Positions 1 to 6,361 of a stretch of 6,638 nt of DNA are shown here, one piece after another; the stretch's first letter is position 1, and every line of letters starts with the position of its first letter. A program made the position numbers and the translations under genes. The stretch comes from CAWBKV01 sp041946675. GTDB taxonomy: Archaea; Halobacteriota; Methanosarcinia; Methanotrichales; Methanotrichaceae. The stretch covers positions 1-6,638 of the forward strand of contig JBHGAU010000109.1 of the NCBI GenBank assembly GCA_041946675.1. Direction: 5' to 3'. A model generated the notes under the pieces. It saw nothing but the letters and a program-made list of their open reading frames with translations. It was not told the DNA's origin and ran no database searches.

Positions 1-93
1 CTGACCGGTGTCTTCTCAATCGAGAAGTTCATCCAGCTCTGGGGCAACTCCACTTGCGGCGCAATCAGCGTCGATTGGCTACCCTGCGTGTAG
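1..93 (+). CDS. C-terminal end of an unidentified protein (5' truncated)
   Basis: Frame 1 is open from the first base to a TAG at 91-93, giving 30 residues that begin LTGVFSIEKFIQLWGNSTC and finish VDWLPCV. Third codon positions are strongly G/C, as in a translated archaeal gene, and the open frame ends exactly inside a hairpin that looks like a terminator. Both support a real gene end. Two cysteines lie in the tail (the Cys of NSTC and the penultimate Cys), and NST is a possible N-glycosylation sequon. This would suit an exported protein, but that is inference from 30 residues. I do not recognise the family, and the start lies outside the window. Confidence 0.55.
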   Translation: MTGVFSIEKFIQLWGNSTCGAISVDWLPCV

Positions 94-117
94 ATAGCCA
101 ATCCCATCTCCTTTTTT
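73..117 (+). terminator. Hairpin plus T-run at the end of the left-edge gene
   Basis: GATTGGCTA (73-81) and TAGCCAATC (95-103) are perfect reverse complements and form a 9-bp stem with a 13-base loop. A run of six T follows at 112-117. The left arm lies in the last codons of the upstream gene and its TAG stop is in the loop, so structure and stop codon are superimposed. Archaeal termination depends mainly on T-runs, so the T-tract may be the working part and the stem an aid to 3'-end stability. Confidence 0.5.
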
Positions 118-159
118 ATTACAGCGGATCTTCATGGATAGATATAAAATATAATTTGA

Positions 160-193
160 GAGCCAATGTTTATTTTTCATTATTTCTTGGCTC
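160..193. repeat. Second hairpin sharing arm sequence with the terminator stem
   Basis: GAGCCAA (160-166) and TTGGCTC (187-193) form a perfect 7-bp stem around a 20-base T-rich loop. The core AGCCAA/TTGGCT is the same as in the stem at 73-103, so four copies alternate in orientation within 120 bp. The surrounding bases (94-227) are AT-rich and contain no open frame worth calling; a TATA-like run (ATATAAAATATAAT) lies near 142-154. Confidence 0.4.
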
Positions 194-227
194 GAGTTTC
201 TTGGTAGTGCATTCATACAATTTGTAG

Positions 228-395
228 CATAGAATCGCTGGCGCGGCTATTGAGCCTTAGTATACCACTGCCGCTTGGTATAACAAGGGATCGGCCCTTG
301 AAGGTCTCGATAGAACTGATGAAGCCAAAGCAGCTTTTGCCAGAGCCAGTGAGCTGGGTTATAATGGGCCGCCCAGCGAAGCTGTTTACCTGTAA
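228..395 (+). pseudogene. Remnant of a TPR-repeat protein C-terminus
   Basis: Reading the frame that ends with TAA at 393-395 gives AIEP, a stop (TAG, 258-260), then YTTAAWYNKGSALEGL, followed by DRTDEAKAAFARASELGYNG and a short tail SEAVYL. The AWYNKG...AL.GL....EA...F..A.ELGY pattern is a textbook tetratricopeptide repeat, and the residues before the TAG fit the end of the preceding repeat. TPR proteins bind partner proteins, and tandem arrays of this type are common in methanogens. Here only about one repeat plus the tail survives. There is no ATG in frame after the stop, a further in-frame TAG lies at 225-227, and no upstream repeat is seen, so this is a decayed fragment. A single G-to-T change (GAG to TAG) would explain the internal stop. 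It ends 19 bases from the convergent arcS stop. Confidence 0.6.
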
Positions 396-414
396 AAATT
401 TGAGATAAATACAA
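391..414 (-). terminator. T-rich transcript end after arcS
   Basis: Read on the minus strand, the bases just past the arcS stop are T-rich (TTGTATTTATC, then AAATTTTTAC). This resembles the oligo-T signals at which archaeal RNA polymerase stops. There is no stable stem. Confidence 0.35.
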
Positions 415-2169
415 CTAAATCTCCTGAATCTGCCTGATCTCCGCTGCCATGCCCCTTCTGGATTCGACCATCTCCCATCCGGACATCTTGGCACGGCCGA
501 CTCCAAATGCCTTCTCTCCTACGATAATTATTTCATCCCCTGGCCGGATCTGGGGGTCGGCATCTACAACGCCGGGAGCAAGCAATGATCCTTTGGGCAC
601 GAAATCGCCGATGGTCACTTTATATCCCCCGAGAGGCTCAAGCCTTCTTGCTCCCTCTATTGATAAGGCGAGCATTCCATTTGGCGTCATAGCAGCCAGC
701 GTCCTTCCCCGCTCATCCTGAACCTCTCGTCCTCTTATCTTGACCTTTCCGGCAAGCAGGGCATCGCTCGCGCCTTTGCCGAAGTAGTAATCCGCAGTAG
801 CCCTGTAGCGCTGAAGCCGATGGTCTTCCAGTCGCATGGCCCCACGACATCCCTCCCTGACGGCATCCATTAGCCTGGCCAATGCGGCATTATTTGTTCC
901 GCCGCCTGTATAGACTGCATCAATCCCGTGACCTTCTACAGTCTCCCTCAATTCTCCATCCAAATGTGCGACTATGCGGGCGTATTTGTTCCTTTCAAGG
1001 TAGGCATCAAGGCAGCGCAGGAGCCAGGCTCTCTCCTCAAGGTCCCAATGGCCTGTCACTGGAACATCGTAACTGGCTGCGGGATAAACCTCCTCAAGCT
1101 CTCGTGGAACGAGGGCCAGGGGAGAGGTCAGAATTAGCTCATGCAGGTATCTTCTATGAGACCCAAGAGCTTCAGCGAAGAGCCTGTGTGATCTGGATAC
1201 AGAATAGGGCTTTTTCGCCGAGCACGGCAGCAGCAGCAAAAGATCGCTATTCGGTGCCTTATATCTTGTAAGCACCCGATCTGCAAAACGGCTGACCTCT
1301 GCCCTTTGCAGGGATTCGGCAGTGTTTGCATAAAATACGCTTCGCCTGTGCTGGGGCGTCCTTGCCTCGATGTAGTTATGCTCCTGATCCAGCAATCGAA
1401 GTGCAGCTGTGAGACTTGATGTTACCCTGACCTGCCGCTCGATATATTCCCTGATGTTCTCAGATCTTGTGGCCTGTCTTACAGCGAGCAGCTCCTCTTC
1501 CAGCTTCAATATATTGTGGCCTGCAAGACGCTCATAGTCGTAATTATCATCGTGATAACTGCCATCAAGGGCTTTGCAGTGCTCGCACATGCAGGGAAGC
1601 TCTGCCAGGTCGCGGAGCGAGAAAGCTCCATCACGTGTATGGTACCTTCCAAAGTAGGCGTCTGCAACTACGCGGATTGAATCAATAAGATCTATTCCGA
1701 GATAGACCAGCATGCTCAGATTTGAGGGCGTTGCAAGGGCAGGAGCATATAGCGCCGTATCTGAAGGAATCCTCCTTCTCACGCCGATAACAGCGTTTAT
1801 GAAATCTCTGGGGTTTCTTAGCGAGCCTGTGCTGCCGAGGATATAGACATCGGCATCATCCGGATTATCCTTTGAAAATGGATGAATAACGATGCCCTTT
1901 GGCCCTTCAACCTCTATCTTGGGCAGCTGTATGCCTGGCTCAGAATGGAGGGCAGCCGGGACATAGGGCATTATCGCCAGCTTTTTCTTGCCCTTGAATA
2001 CTTCTGCAATCCTAAAGGCCTCTTCAATCGAGCCGTAGCCGAAGATGCTTCCTGCAGAAACATAATCATCGCTGCCGATCAGGGAGGGCGTGCTAATCTG
2101 TCTCTCAAGCTGTAGCCTTCCAAGCCTCGCAGGGCCATCACGCTTCATTACTTCAAAATATCTAGTCAT
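415..2169 (-). CDS. arcS: Archaeosine synthase ArcS (TgtA2-type, with C-terminal PUA domain)
   Basis: Second-stage enzyme of archaeosine (G+) formation at position 15 of the tRNA D-loop. Family knowledge: it acts on tRNA carrying preQ0, adding the group (reported as lysine in partnership with a radical-SAM protein in some species) from which the amidine is made. The 584-residue protein has a TGT-like N-terminal part (about 1-220) with zinc ligands CxCxxC at C193, C195, C198 and H218. A central domain carries the ArcS-type block PCSAKKPYSVSRSH (315-328), and a C-terminal PUA RNA-binding domain covers about 507-584 (PGVVDADPQIRPGDEIIIV). The TGT first-aspartate motif TDSGAFQ is absent, so it should not itself exchange bases; an aspartate matching the TGT nucleophile position remains at D163. 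The ATG start fits the family's usual beginning (RYFEV..RDGPARLGRL) and has a weak GGTG upstream. It lies 82 bp downstream of tgtA, which supports the same pathway. Confidence 0.93.
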   Translation of the reverse strand: MTRYFEVMKRDGPARLGRLQLERQISTPSLIGSDDYVSAGSIFGYGSIEEAFRIAEVFKGKKKLAIMPYVPAALHSEPGIQLPKIEVEGPKGIVIHPFSKDNPDDADVYILGSTGSLRNPRDFINAVIGVRRRIPSDTALYAPALATPSNLSMLVYLGIDLIDSIRVVADAYFGRYHTRDGAFSLRDLAELPCMCEHCKALDGSYHDDNYDYERLAGHNILKLEEELLAVRQATRSENIREYIERQVRVTSSLTAALRLLDQEHNYIEARTPQHRRSVFYANTAESLQRAEVSRFADRVLTRYKAPNSDLLLLLPCSAKKPYSVSRSHRLFAEALGSHRRYLHELILTSPLALVPRELEEVYPAASYDVPVTGHWDLEERAWLLRCLDAYLERNKYARIVAHLDGELRETVEGHGIDAVYTGGGTNNAALARLMDAVREGCRGAMRLEDHRLQRYRATADYYFGKGASDALLAGKVKIRGREVQDERGRTLAAMTPNGMLALSIEGARRLEPLGGYKVTIGDFVPKGSLLAPGVVDADPQIRPGDEIIIVGEKAFGVGRAKMSGWEMVESRRGMAAEIRQIQEI

Positions 2170-2204
2170 CCAGCACCGTTAAAATTTGAGTATCGTTCAG
2201 TTCG

Positions 2205-2216
2205 TTATTTACTTTT
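2205..2216 (-). promoter_or_regulatory. Possible internal promoter before arcS
   Basis: On the minus strand AAAAGTAAATAA resembles a short BRE followed by a TATA element. Its centre is about 40 bases before the arcS ATG, which would give a leader of about 13 bases. The match is moderate, and readthrough from tgtA is also likely because no T-run separates the two genes. Confidence 0.25.
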
Positions 2217-2232
2217 GTCTTCAAGCTCGGTC

Positions 2233-2245
2233 ATAACTCAGTTAT
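2233..2245. repeat. 13-bp palindrome in the tgtA-arcS spacer
   Basis: ATAACT (2233-2238) and AGTTAT (2240-2245) are perfect inverted repeats around one central base, six bases past the tgtA stop. The symmetry is that of a dimeric regulator site, but the sequence is AT-rich and short enough to occur by chance. Confidence 0.35.
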
Positions 2246-2251
2246 ATTCAG

Positions 2252-3655
2252 CTATCTTTTCTGCGGTTTCAACTTCAGGGTGAACCTGGCCTGGGGGTTG
2301 GCCTGGATCAGACGGTTTATGCTCTCCATTGCCTTTTCGATTGCAGCTTCGTCAGCCTCCTCCGGCACCTCGGCATTCAGTGGATATGTCTCAGACAGCT
2401 CAGGCGGATATGGGCCAAACGGCGGCTTGAAATGGAGCACATGATCAAAGCCGGTCTTGTCCACACTAAGATCATCCGTGATCAGGACATCTCCTTGAAG
2501 GGATAGCCTATCTACTCTGGCGGAATATCTGATGACCTCGGGCCGCTTGGCCGAGTCCGGCCCGAGATAGAAGAATGTCGACTTGGACGAGGTATCCAGG
2601 CTTTCAAGCCAGTCAGCCCTTTTGCTTAATGCCCTCATGCCTTCAAGCATACGCGGATGAGATCTGCATCTTTCCTCAAGAAGATCCCAAAGAGATCCCT
2701 CATGTATGCATTGCTTGACCAGCCTCATCTCCTGGAAGCAGACATACAAATTATGCTTTGCAAGAAGCTTTGATTTATCATGGCTCTGCATCAGTTCATT
2801 GGGCGTATAAGTCTGACAGATTTCACATGAACATGGCAGATATTTCATCTCCTCCAGCCTCCAGGTGCCTCTAGAGGTGAGGTAGCGATCCTCTCGGGCA
2901 TAAAGCGCATAAGCAGCGGAATCAAACAGATCACAGCCCATTGCAGTAGCCAGCGCAAAGACCATAGGGTGCCCCGCACCGAAAAGATGAACAGGTGCTC
3001 CTGATCCCAGGCCCTTTTTGGAAGCAGCCACTACCTCCACAAGATCGGCAAATCTGTAGGACTCCATCAGGGGAACCACAGCCCCGATCGGATAGACATC
3101 AAAATTCTTGTCCTTTAGATTTCGGGCTGATGCCTCCCTTAAATCTGGATAGGTTGAGCCCTGGATCGGTCCTGCGAGGAGCGGTGACCCCCTATGCTCC
3201 AGTGCCTCATCAAGTCTTCTTTCAGTCTCCAAGAGCTCTGATTCGGCTCTATCCCTGGACACATCGGGCGGTGTAGGAATATCCAGCGGCACGCAGATAT
3301 CAGATCCTATCGCATATTGAAACTCCAGGATCTCGATGGGCTGCACATTGACATTTCCGTAGACGGAGAGCTGAAATGCTCCCGAGTCGGTCATTATGGG
3401 GCCGTCAAATCCCAGAAGGCTGTTCAGCCCCTTTTCCAGGGCCAAATTCTTAAGCGTTGCGTCCTGATTGATTATATAGCTGTTTGTTATTATTATGCTG
3501 GCGCCCATCTCCCTTAGCTCTCCGGCCGGTATAATCTGAAGATGGGGATTGATCACAGGCATTAGTGCAGGCGTCTCTACTACCCCGTGAGGCGTCTTGA
3601 GCCTGCCGATTCTTCCAGCCAGATCCTTGTGCAGGATCTCAAAACCGTCCGGCAT
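2252..3655 (-). CDS. tgtA: Archaeal tRNA-guanine transglycosylase (preQ0-inserting), PUA-less form
   Basis: Exchanges guanine-15 in the tRNA D-loop for free preQ0, the committed step of archaeosine synthesis in the cytoplasm. The 467-residue protein shows the TGT barrel: NSYIINQD (58-65), TDSGAFQ with D90, DIPTPPD (125-131), GPIQGSTYPDLRE, YPIGAVVPLMESY, HLFGAGHP and CDLFDSAAY with D245, which matches the nucleophilic Asp of archaeal TGT. Zinc ligands follow at C275, C277, C280 and H301. The tail to residue 467 covers the first C-terminal domain (FGPYPPELSETYPL) and then stops, without the PUA domain of full-length forms such as the ~580-residue Pyrococcus enzyme. The frame is open to 3832, but the ATG at 3655 is chosen: GGAGG lies 8 bases upstream, the protein then begins MPDGFEIL as in relatives, and a longer start would run into the divergent gene. 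Probably first gene of an operon with arcS. Confidence 0.95.
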   Translation of the reverse strand: MPDGFEILHKDLAGRIGRLKTPHGVVETPALMPVINPHLQIIPAGELREMGASIIITNSYIINQDATLKNLALEKGLNSLLGFDGPIMTDSGAFQLSVYGNVNVQPIEILEFQYAIGSDICVPLDIPTPPDVSRDRAESELLETERRLDEALEHRGSPLLAGPIQGSTYPDLREASARNLKDKNFDVYPIGAVVPLMESYRFADLVEVVAASKKGLGSGAPVHLFGAGHPMVFALATAMGCDLFDSAAYALYAREDRYLTSRGTWRLEEMKYLPCSCEICQTYTPNELMQSHDKSKLLAKHNLYVCFQEMRLVKQCIHEGSLWDLLEERCRSHPRMLEGMRALSKRADWLESLDTSSKSTFFYLGPDSAKRPEVIRYSARVDRLSLQGDVLITDDLSVDKTGFDHVLHFKPPFGPYPPELSETYPLNAEVPEEADEAAIEKAMESINRLIQANPQARFTLKLKPQKR

Positions 3656-3663
3656 GACTTTAT

Positions 3664-3668
3664 CCTCC
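3664..3668 (-). promoter_or_regulatory. Ribosome binding site fixing the tgtA start
   Basis: On the minus strand GGAGG sits 8 bases before the ATG at 3655. It overlaps the next upstream in-frame ATG (3670), arguing that the downstream one is used. Confidence 0.75.
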
Positions 3669-3671
3669 ATC

Positions 3672-3686
3672 GATAAGGAATAAATA
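3672..3686 (+). promoter_or_regulatory. Probable promoter of the exported-protein gene
   Basis: GATAAGG followed by AATAAATA fits BRE plus TATA. The expected start of transcription about 25 bases on (near 3709) would leave a leader of about 35 bases containing the ribosome binding site. The element lies inside the presumed tgtA leader on the other strand. Confidence 0.4.
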
Positions 3687-3722
3687 GGTTGGGACAGATC
3701 TGCAGAGGTTGGAAGTTTAACG

Positions 3723-3731
3723 ATTATAATG
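3723..3731 (-). promoter_or_regulatory. Possible tgtA promoter
   Basis: On the minus strand CATTATAATCG is the best TATA-like element upstream of tgtA. It would start transcription near 3700 and give a leader of about 45 bases that includes the GGAGG site. It overlaps the ribosome binding site of the divergent gene. The alternative TATTTATT near 3683 would leave almost no leader. Confidence 0.3.
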
Positions 3732-3736
3732 AGGTG
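3731..3736 (+). promoter_or_regulatory. Ribosome binding site selecting the start at 3744
   Basis: GAGGTG lies 7 bases before the ATG at 3744. It overlaps the earlier in-frame ATG at 3729, which has no such site of its own, so the later start is preferred. Confidence 0.7.
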
Positions 3737-3743
3737 TATTAAA

Positions 3744-4241
3744 ATGAGACGGATAATAGCCTTAATAGCATTGATCAGCCTGATGGGTGGTGCTTCCGCC
3801 CAGCTTATCTTCACCGGCGAGGGATACAGCACCAGCCAGCTTGCATTCTTTAACGGTCAGAATACCCAGGATTTTCAGCCTTTGGTTGAGAATTACTGGA
3901 ATTCCTATATACAGAATGGACAGAATCAGAACCCGGCTATAACCGGTCAATCAAACGTTATGGATATATGGCTCAACAGCTTCTCGTTTGGTTTCGATAA
4001 GCAGGTTCAGCTCCGAAACTCGAGCTTTGTGTCAAATGCACCTATCACTGCCAATTTCAGCAGCACTGAGGTGCAGAGCGCAGCATTAACGAGAGCTATA
4101 AACTTCAACTTCAATCAGGACCAGAGCTGGAGGTATACGCCTGGAGCCGTTTCGACATTAAATGCATTGAGCGGCTATAGCGTCCCACCAAAGAATGCTC
4201 AAGGGCAGATAATCTCCCAGGGAATTATATCTTTATTCTAA
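3744..4241 (+). CDS. Exported Asn/Gln-rich protein of unknown function
   Basis: A 165-residue protein of no family I recognise. It opens with a typical Sec signal peptide: MRR, a hydrophobic run IIALIALISLMGG, and a predicted cut after ASA (residue 19), leaving a mature chain starting QLIFTGEG. There is no lipobox cysteine, no second membrane segment and no cysteine at all in the mature part, so it should be released or held at the surface by other contacts. About one fifth of residues are Asn or Gln (17 of each), and two N-glycosylation sequons are visible, N92-S-S and N104-F-S. The middle (SFSFGFDKQVQL, then PITANFSST) looks like alternating beta-strand sequence. The start at 3744 is set by GAGGTG 7 bases upstream; a start at 3729 would add MRCIK. 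It is divergent from tgtA and convergent with aconitase, so it appears to be a single-gene unit. It may be a lineage-specific envelope protein. Confidence 0.75.
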   Translation: MRRIIALIALISLMGGASAQLIFTGEGYSTSQLAFFNGQNTQDFQPLVENYWNSYIQNGQNQNPAITGQSNVMDIWLNSFSFGFDKQVQLRNSSFVSNAPITANFSSTEVQSAALTRAINFNFNQDQSWRYTPGAVSTLNALSGYSVPPKNAQGQIISQGIISLF

Positions 4242-4264
4242 TAAAATTATAAATAAAATTCGAT
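4232..4264 (-). terminator. AT-rich convergent spacer ending the aconitase transcript
   Basis: Past the aconitase stop, the minus strand runs AATTTTATTTATAATTTTAT, an oligo-T signal of archaeal type. It continues into a 14-base inverted repeat (TTTATT, CT, AATAAA at 4232-4245) that includes the stop codon of the opposing gene. Confidence 0.45.
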
Positions 4265-6214
4265 CTATTTACCTTTTCTTTTTTCCTGGACAGTATAGGG
4301 CAGCAGGCCGCCTGCGAGCAAGATTTCTCTCTGGCGTTCGCTCAGGCTGGTCTTAAGCCTGATATCTCTCCCGGCAATCTTGGCCTTAAACTCGCTGTTT
4401 CCGTTGTTGAGGGCAGTGCGTATTCCCGGTATGATGATCTCTGCGCCCTGTTCAAGAGAGTCATAATCCGATTCATCTGCAAAGTAGAAAGGCACTATTC
4501 CGAAGTTGATGAGGTTTGCGGCATGGATTCTCTCGATCGATTTGGCGATCACTGCCTTTATGCCCAGATACATCGGGCAGAGAGCTGCATGCTCACGTGA
4601 GGACCCTTGGCCGTAGCTTGTTCCGGCCACAATCAGGTTGTGAACCCCTTTATCTCTCAGACTTACGGCGCGGCCACTGAACTCCTTATCCAGCGGCTCG
4701 AAGACGAACTCGGAATATTTGGGCACATTTGATCTATACTTTAGGCGCGAGCCTGCAGGCATGATATGATCCGTTGTGACTAAGTCGCCGACTTTGATTG
4801 TGATAATGCCTAGTATATCCTCGGGCATTGGTCCATTCACTGGCGGCTCGCCGATATTCGGGCCACGACTGATCTTTACTTTATCCCTCGCGTCTGAAGG
4901 CAGCGGAGGAATTATCATGCTGTCATCGATTTCAAAGCGGTCAGGCATCTCTATCTTCGGGAAGGCTATATCCAGCGTTTTTGGATCCGCTACTCTTCCT
5001 GTCATGGCTGCGGCAGCAGCAACAACAGGGCTTGTTAAGTAAACGTTAGCGCTAGGAGTTCCCGATCTGCCCTTGAAGTTGCGGTTGCTTGTGCGTATAG
5101 AGACAGAATCGGTCTTCGGGGACATGCTGTTGCCTATACAGAATCCGCAGGCTGATTCGAGAATTCTGGCCCCGAAGGAGATCAGGTCGCTCAATGCGCC
5201 ATTCCTGGCGATGGCGTTCAGCACCTGCTTGGATCCGGGGGCTATTCCCAAGGATATTCCTGGCGGCAGTGTCTTGCCTTTTACCATCTTGGCTACTGTC
5301 ATCAGATCCACATATGATGAGTTGGTGCATGATCCTATCATGACCTGATCCACAGGCAGGCTGATCTCGCTAATGGGCTTAATATTGCCCGGGCTATGAG
5401 GCGCGGCCGCGAGCGGCTCAATATCTGACAGGTTAATCTCAATTGTCTTATCATAGACTGCATCCTTATCCGCCTCCATAGGCGTCCACTGGTCGCCTCT
5501 GCCCTGTGCCTCCAGGAACTGTTTTGTTTGTAGATCGGAGGGGAATATCGATGTCGTTACGCCAGTCTCAGCGCCCATGTTGGTAATAGTGGCTCTTTCG
5601 GGCACAGTCAGCTTCTCAATGCCCGGGCCTGTATATTCGCAGACATATCCTACATTTCCCTTAGTGGTCAGTATTTGAAGCACCTTGAGAACGATATCCT
5701 TGGCTGTGACCCAGGGCTTTAGCTCGCCTGTTAGGTGGACATTGATTACCTTGGGAGCTGTCAGATAGTATGCCCCACCACCCATTGCCACTGCAACATC
5801 CAGACCGCCTGCACCTATCGCGATAGAGCCTACACCTCCTGCAGTCGGCGTGTGACTATCGGATCCGAGCAGGGTTCTTCCAGGCCTTGCAAATCTCTCA
5901 AGGTGAACCTGGTGGCATATTCCATTTCCAGGCCGGGAGAAATATATGCCGTACCTCTCCGCGATGGACTCCAGATATGCATGATCATCTGCGTTTTCAA
6001 AGCCGACCTGGATGGTGTTATGATCGACATAGCTTACGGAAAGCTCCGTAGCTATATTCGAAAGCCCCATTGATTCGAATTGAAGATAGGCCATAGTCCC
6101 TGTCGCGTCCTGCGTCAGGGTCTGGTCTATCTTTATGCCGATCTCTTCGCCTGGCTCGTAGGATCCATGAGCGAGATGCGCTCTCAGGATCTTCTCAGTC
6201 AAGGTGTAACCCAT
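4265..6214 (-). CDS. acn: Aconitate hydratase, short (~650-residue) class
   Basis: Interconverts citrate and isocitrate through cis-aconitate using a [4Fe-4S] cluster. In a methanogen it most likely feeds the partial oxidative branch to 2-oxoglutarate and glutamate. The 649 residues match the compact aconitase class and are shorter than AcnA/IRP (~890) or AcnB (~865). Cluster ligands are C296 in GSCTNSS and C356/C359 in ACGFC. By comparison with mitochondrial aconitase, other active-site residues are D64-H65, H101 (HQ), D119-S120-H121 (SDSHTPTAGG), E193 (EYTGPG), N377-R378 and R383 (SNRNFKGR), and S538-S539-R540 (GQGSSREHA). The swivelling C-terminal domain spans about 465-645. HTPTAGGVG and the R383 region favour aconitase over isopropylmalate or homoaconitate isomerase, which are usually two subunits. 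The ATG at 6214 has GGAGG 6 bases upstream. No neighbouring citrate-cycle gene is present, so it is probably monocistronic. Confidence 0.95.
   Translation of the reverse strand: MGYTLTEKILRAHLAHGSYEPGEEIGIKIDQTLTQDATGTMAYLQFESMGLSNIATELSVSYVDHNTIQVGFENADDHAYLESIAERYGIYFSRPGNGICHQVHLERFARPGRTLLGSDSHTPTAGGVGSIAIGAGGLDVAVAMGGGAYYLTAPKVINVHLTGELKPWVTAKDIVLKVLQILTTKGNVGYVCEYTGPGIEKLTVPERATITNMGAETGVTTSIFPSDLQTKQFLEAQGRGDQWTPMEADKDAVYDKTIEINLSDIEPLAAAPHSPGNIKPISEISLPVDQVMIGSCTNSSYVDLMTVAKMVKGKTLPPGISLGIAPGSKQVLNAIARNGALSDLISFGARILESACGFCIGNSMSPKTDSVSIRTSNRNFKGRSGTPSANVYLTSPVVAAAAAMTGRVADPKTLDIAFPKIEMPDRFEIDDSMIIPPLPSDARDKVKISRGPNIGEPPVNGPMPEDILGIITIKVGDLVTTDHIMPAGSRLKYRSNVPKYSEFVFEPLDKEFSGRAVSLRDKGVHNLIVAGTSYGQGSSREHAALCPMYLGIKAVIAKSIERIHAANLINFGIVPFYFADESDYDSLEQGAEIIIPGIRTALNNGNSEFKAKIAGRDIRLKTSLSERQREILLAGGLLPYTVQEKRKGK
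4274..4284 (+). terminator. T-run likely ending the exported-protein transcript
   Basis: TTTTCTTTTTT on the plus strand lies 33 bases past the stop of the exported-protein gene. On the other strand it encodes the Lys-rich C-terminus of aconitase. It is a good archaeal oligo-T signal placed inside the opposing gene, so the two transcripts would overlap at their 3' ends. Confidence 0.45.
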
Positions 6215-6220
6215 AAATGG

Positions 6221-6225
6221 CCTCC
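6221..6225 (-). promoter_or_regulatory. Aconitase ribosome binding site
   Basis: On the minus strand GGAGG stands 6 bases before the ATG at 6214, confirming this start. Confidence 0.75.
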
Positions 6226-6261
6226 AGTAGCGTTTTAATCTTCGCTGGTGAGATATGATAA

Positions 6262-6277
6262 TATTAATACTCGGCGA
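6262..6277 (-). promoter_or_regulatory. Probable aconitase promoter
   Basis: On the minus strand TCGCCGA followed by TATTAATATTATC gives a BRE-like element and an AT-rich TATA. Transcription would begin near 6240, leaving a leader of about 25 bases that includes the GGAGG site. The TATA core TATTAATA is itself palindromic. Confidence 0.4.
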
Positions 6278-6325
6278 TCCGTGGGAGATCTGGATGCTAT
6301 ATGTTTCATCGATTTTTTGGTATGG

Positions 6326-6342
6326 CCGAAAGGATTATATAG
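6326..6342 (+). promoter_or_regulatory. Strong rightward BRE/TATA promoter
   Basis: CCGAAAGG directly followed by ATTATATAG is close to the ideal archaeal BRE plus TATA. Transcription would begin near 6362. Direct and inverted copies of the BRE sequence lie at 6362-6379. No sizeable gene follows; the only candidate reading frame is the micro-ORF at 6419. Confidence 0.55.
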
Positions 6343-6361
6343 ACATGAGTTATTGTCTGGG

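Noticed and set aside
213..506. 97-residue leftward frame at the arcS end
   Set aside because: It overlaps the arcS C-terminus in another frame and runs antisense to the TPR remnant, whose protein similarity is clear.
882..1271. 129-residue plus-strand frame inside arcS
   Set aside because: Antisense shadow of a well-conserved gene, with no promoter, ribosome site or recognisable motif.
153..2190. AATTTGAG repeated near 153, 398 and 2183
   Set aside because: Short, AT-rich, without consistent position relative to genes; expected by chance in spacers of this composition.
3656..3832. 59-residue N-terminal extension of tgtA
   Set aside because: It has no ribosome site, overlaps the divergent exported-protein gene and encodes hydrophobic sequence unlike TGT N-termini. 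GGAGG precedes the ATG at 3655.
5735..6073. 112-residue plus-strand frame inside aconitase
   Set aside because: Antisense to conserved aconitase motifs; its Cys/His content simply mirrors the opposite strand.
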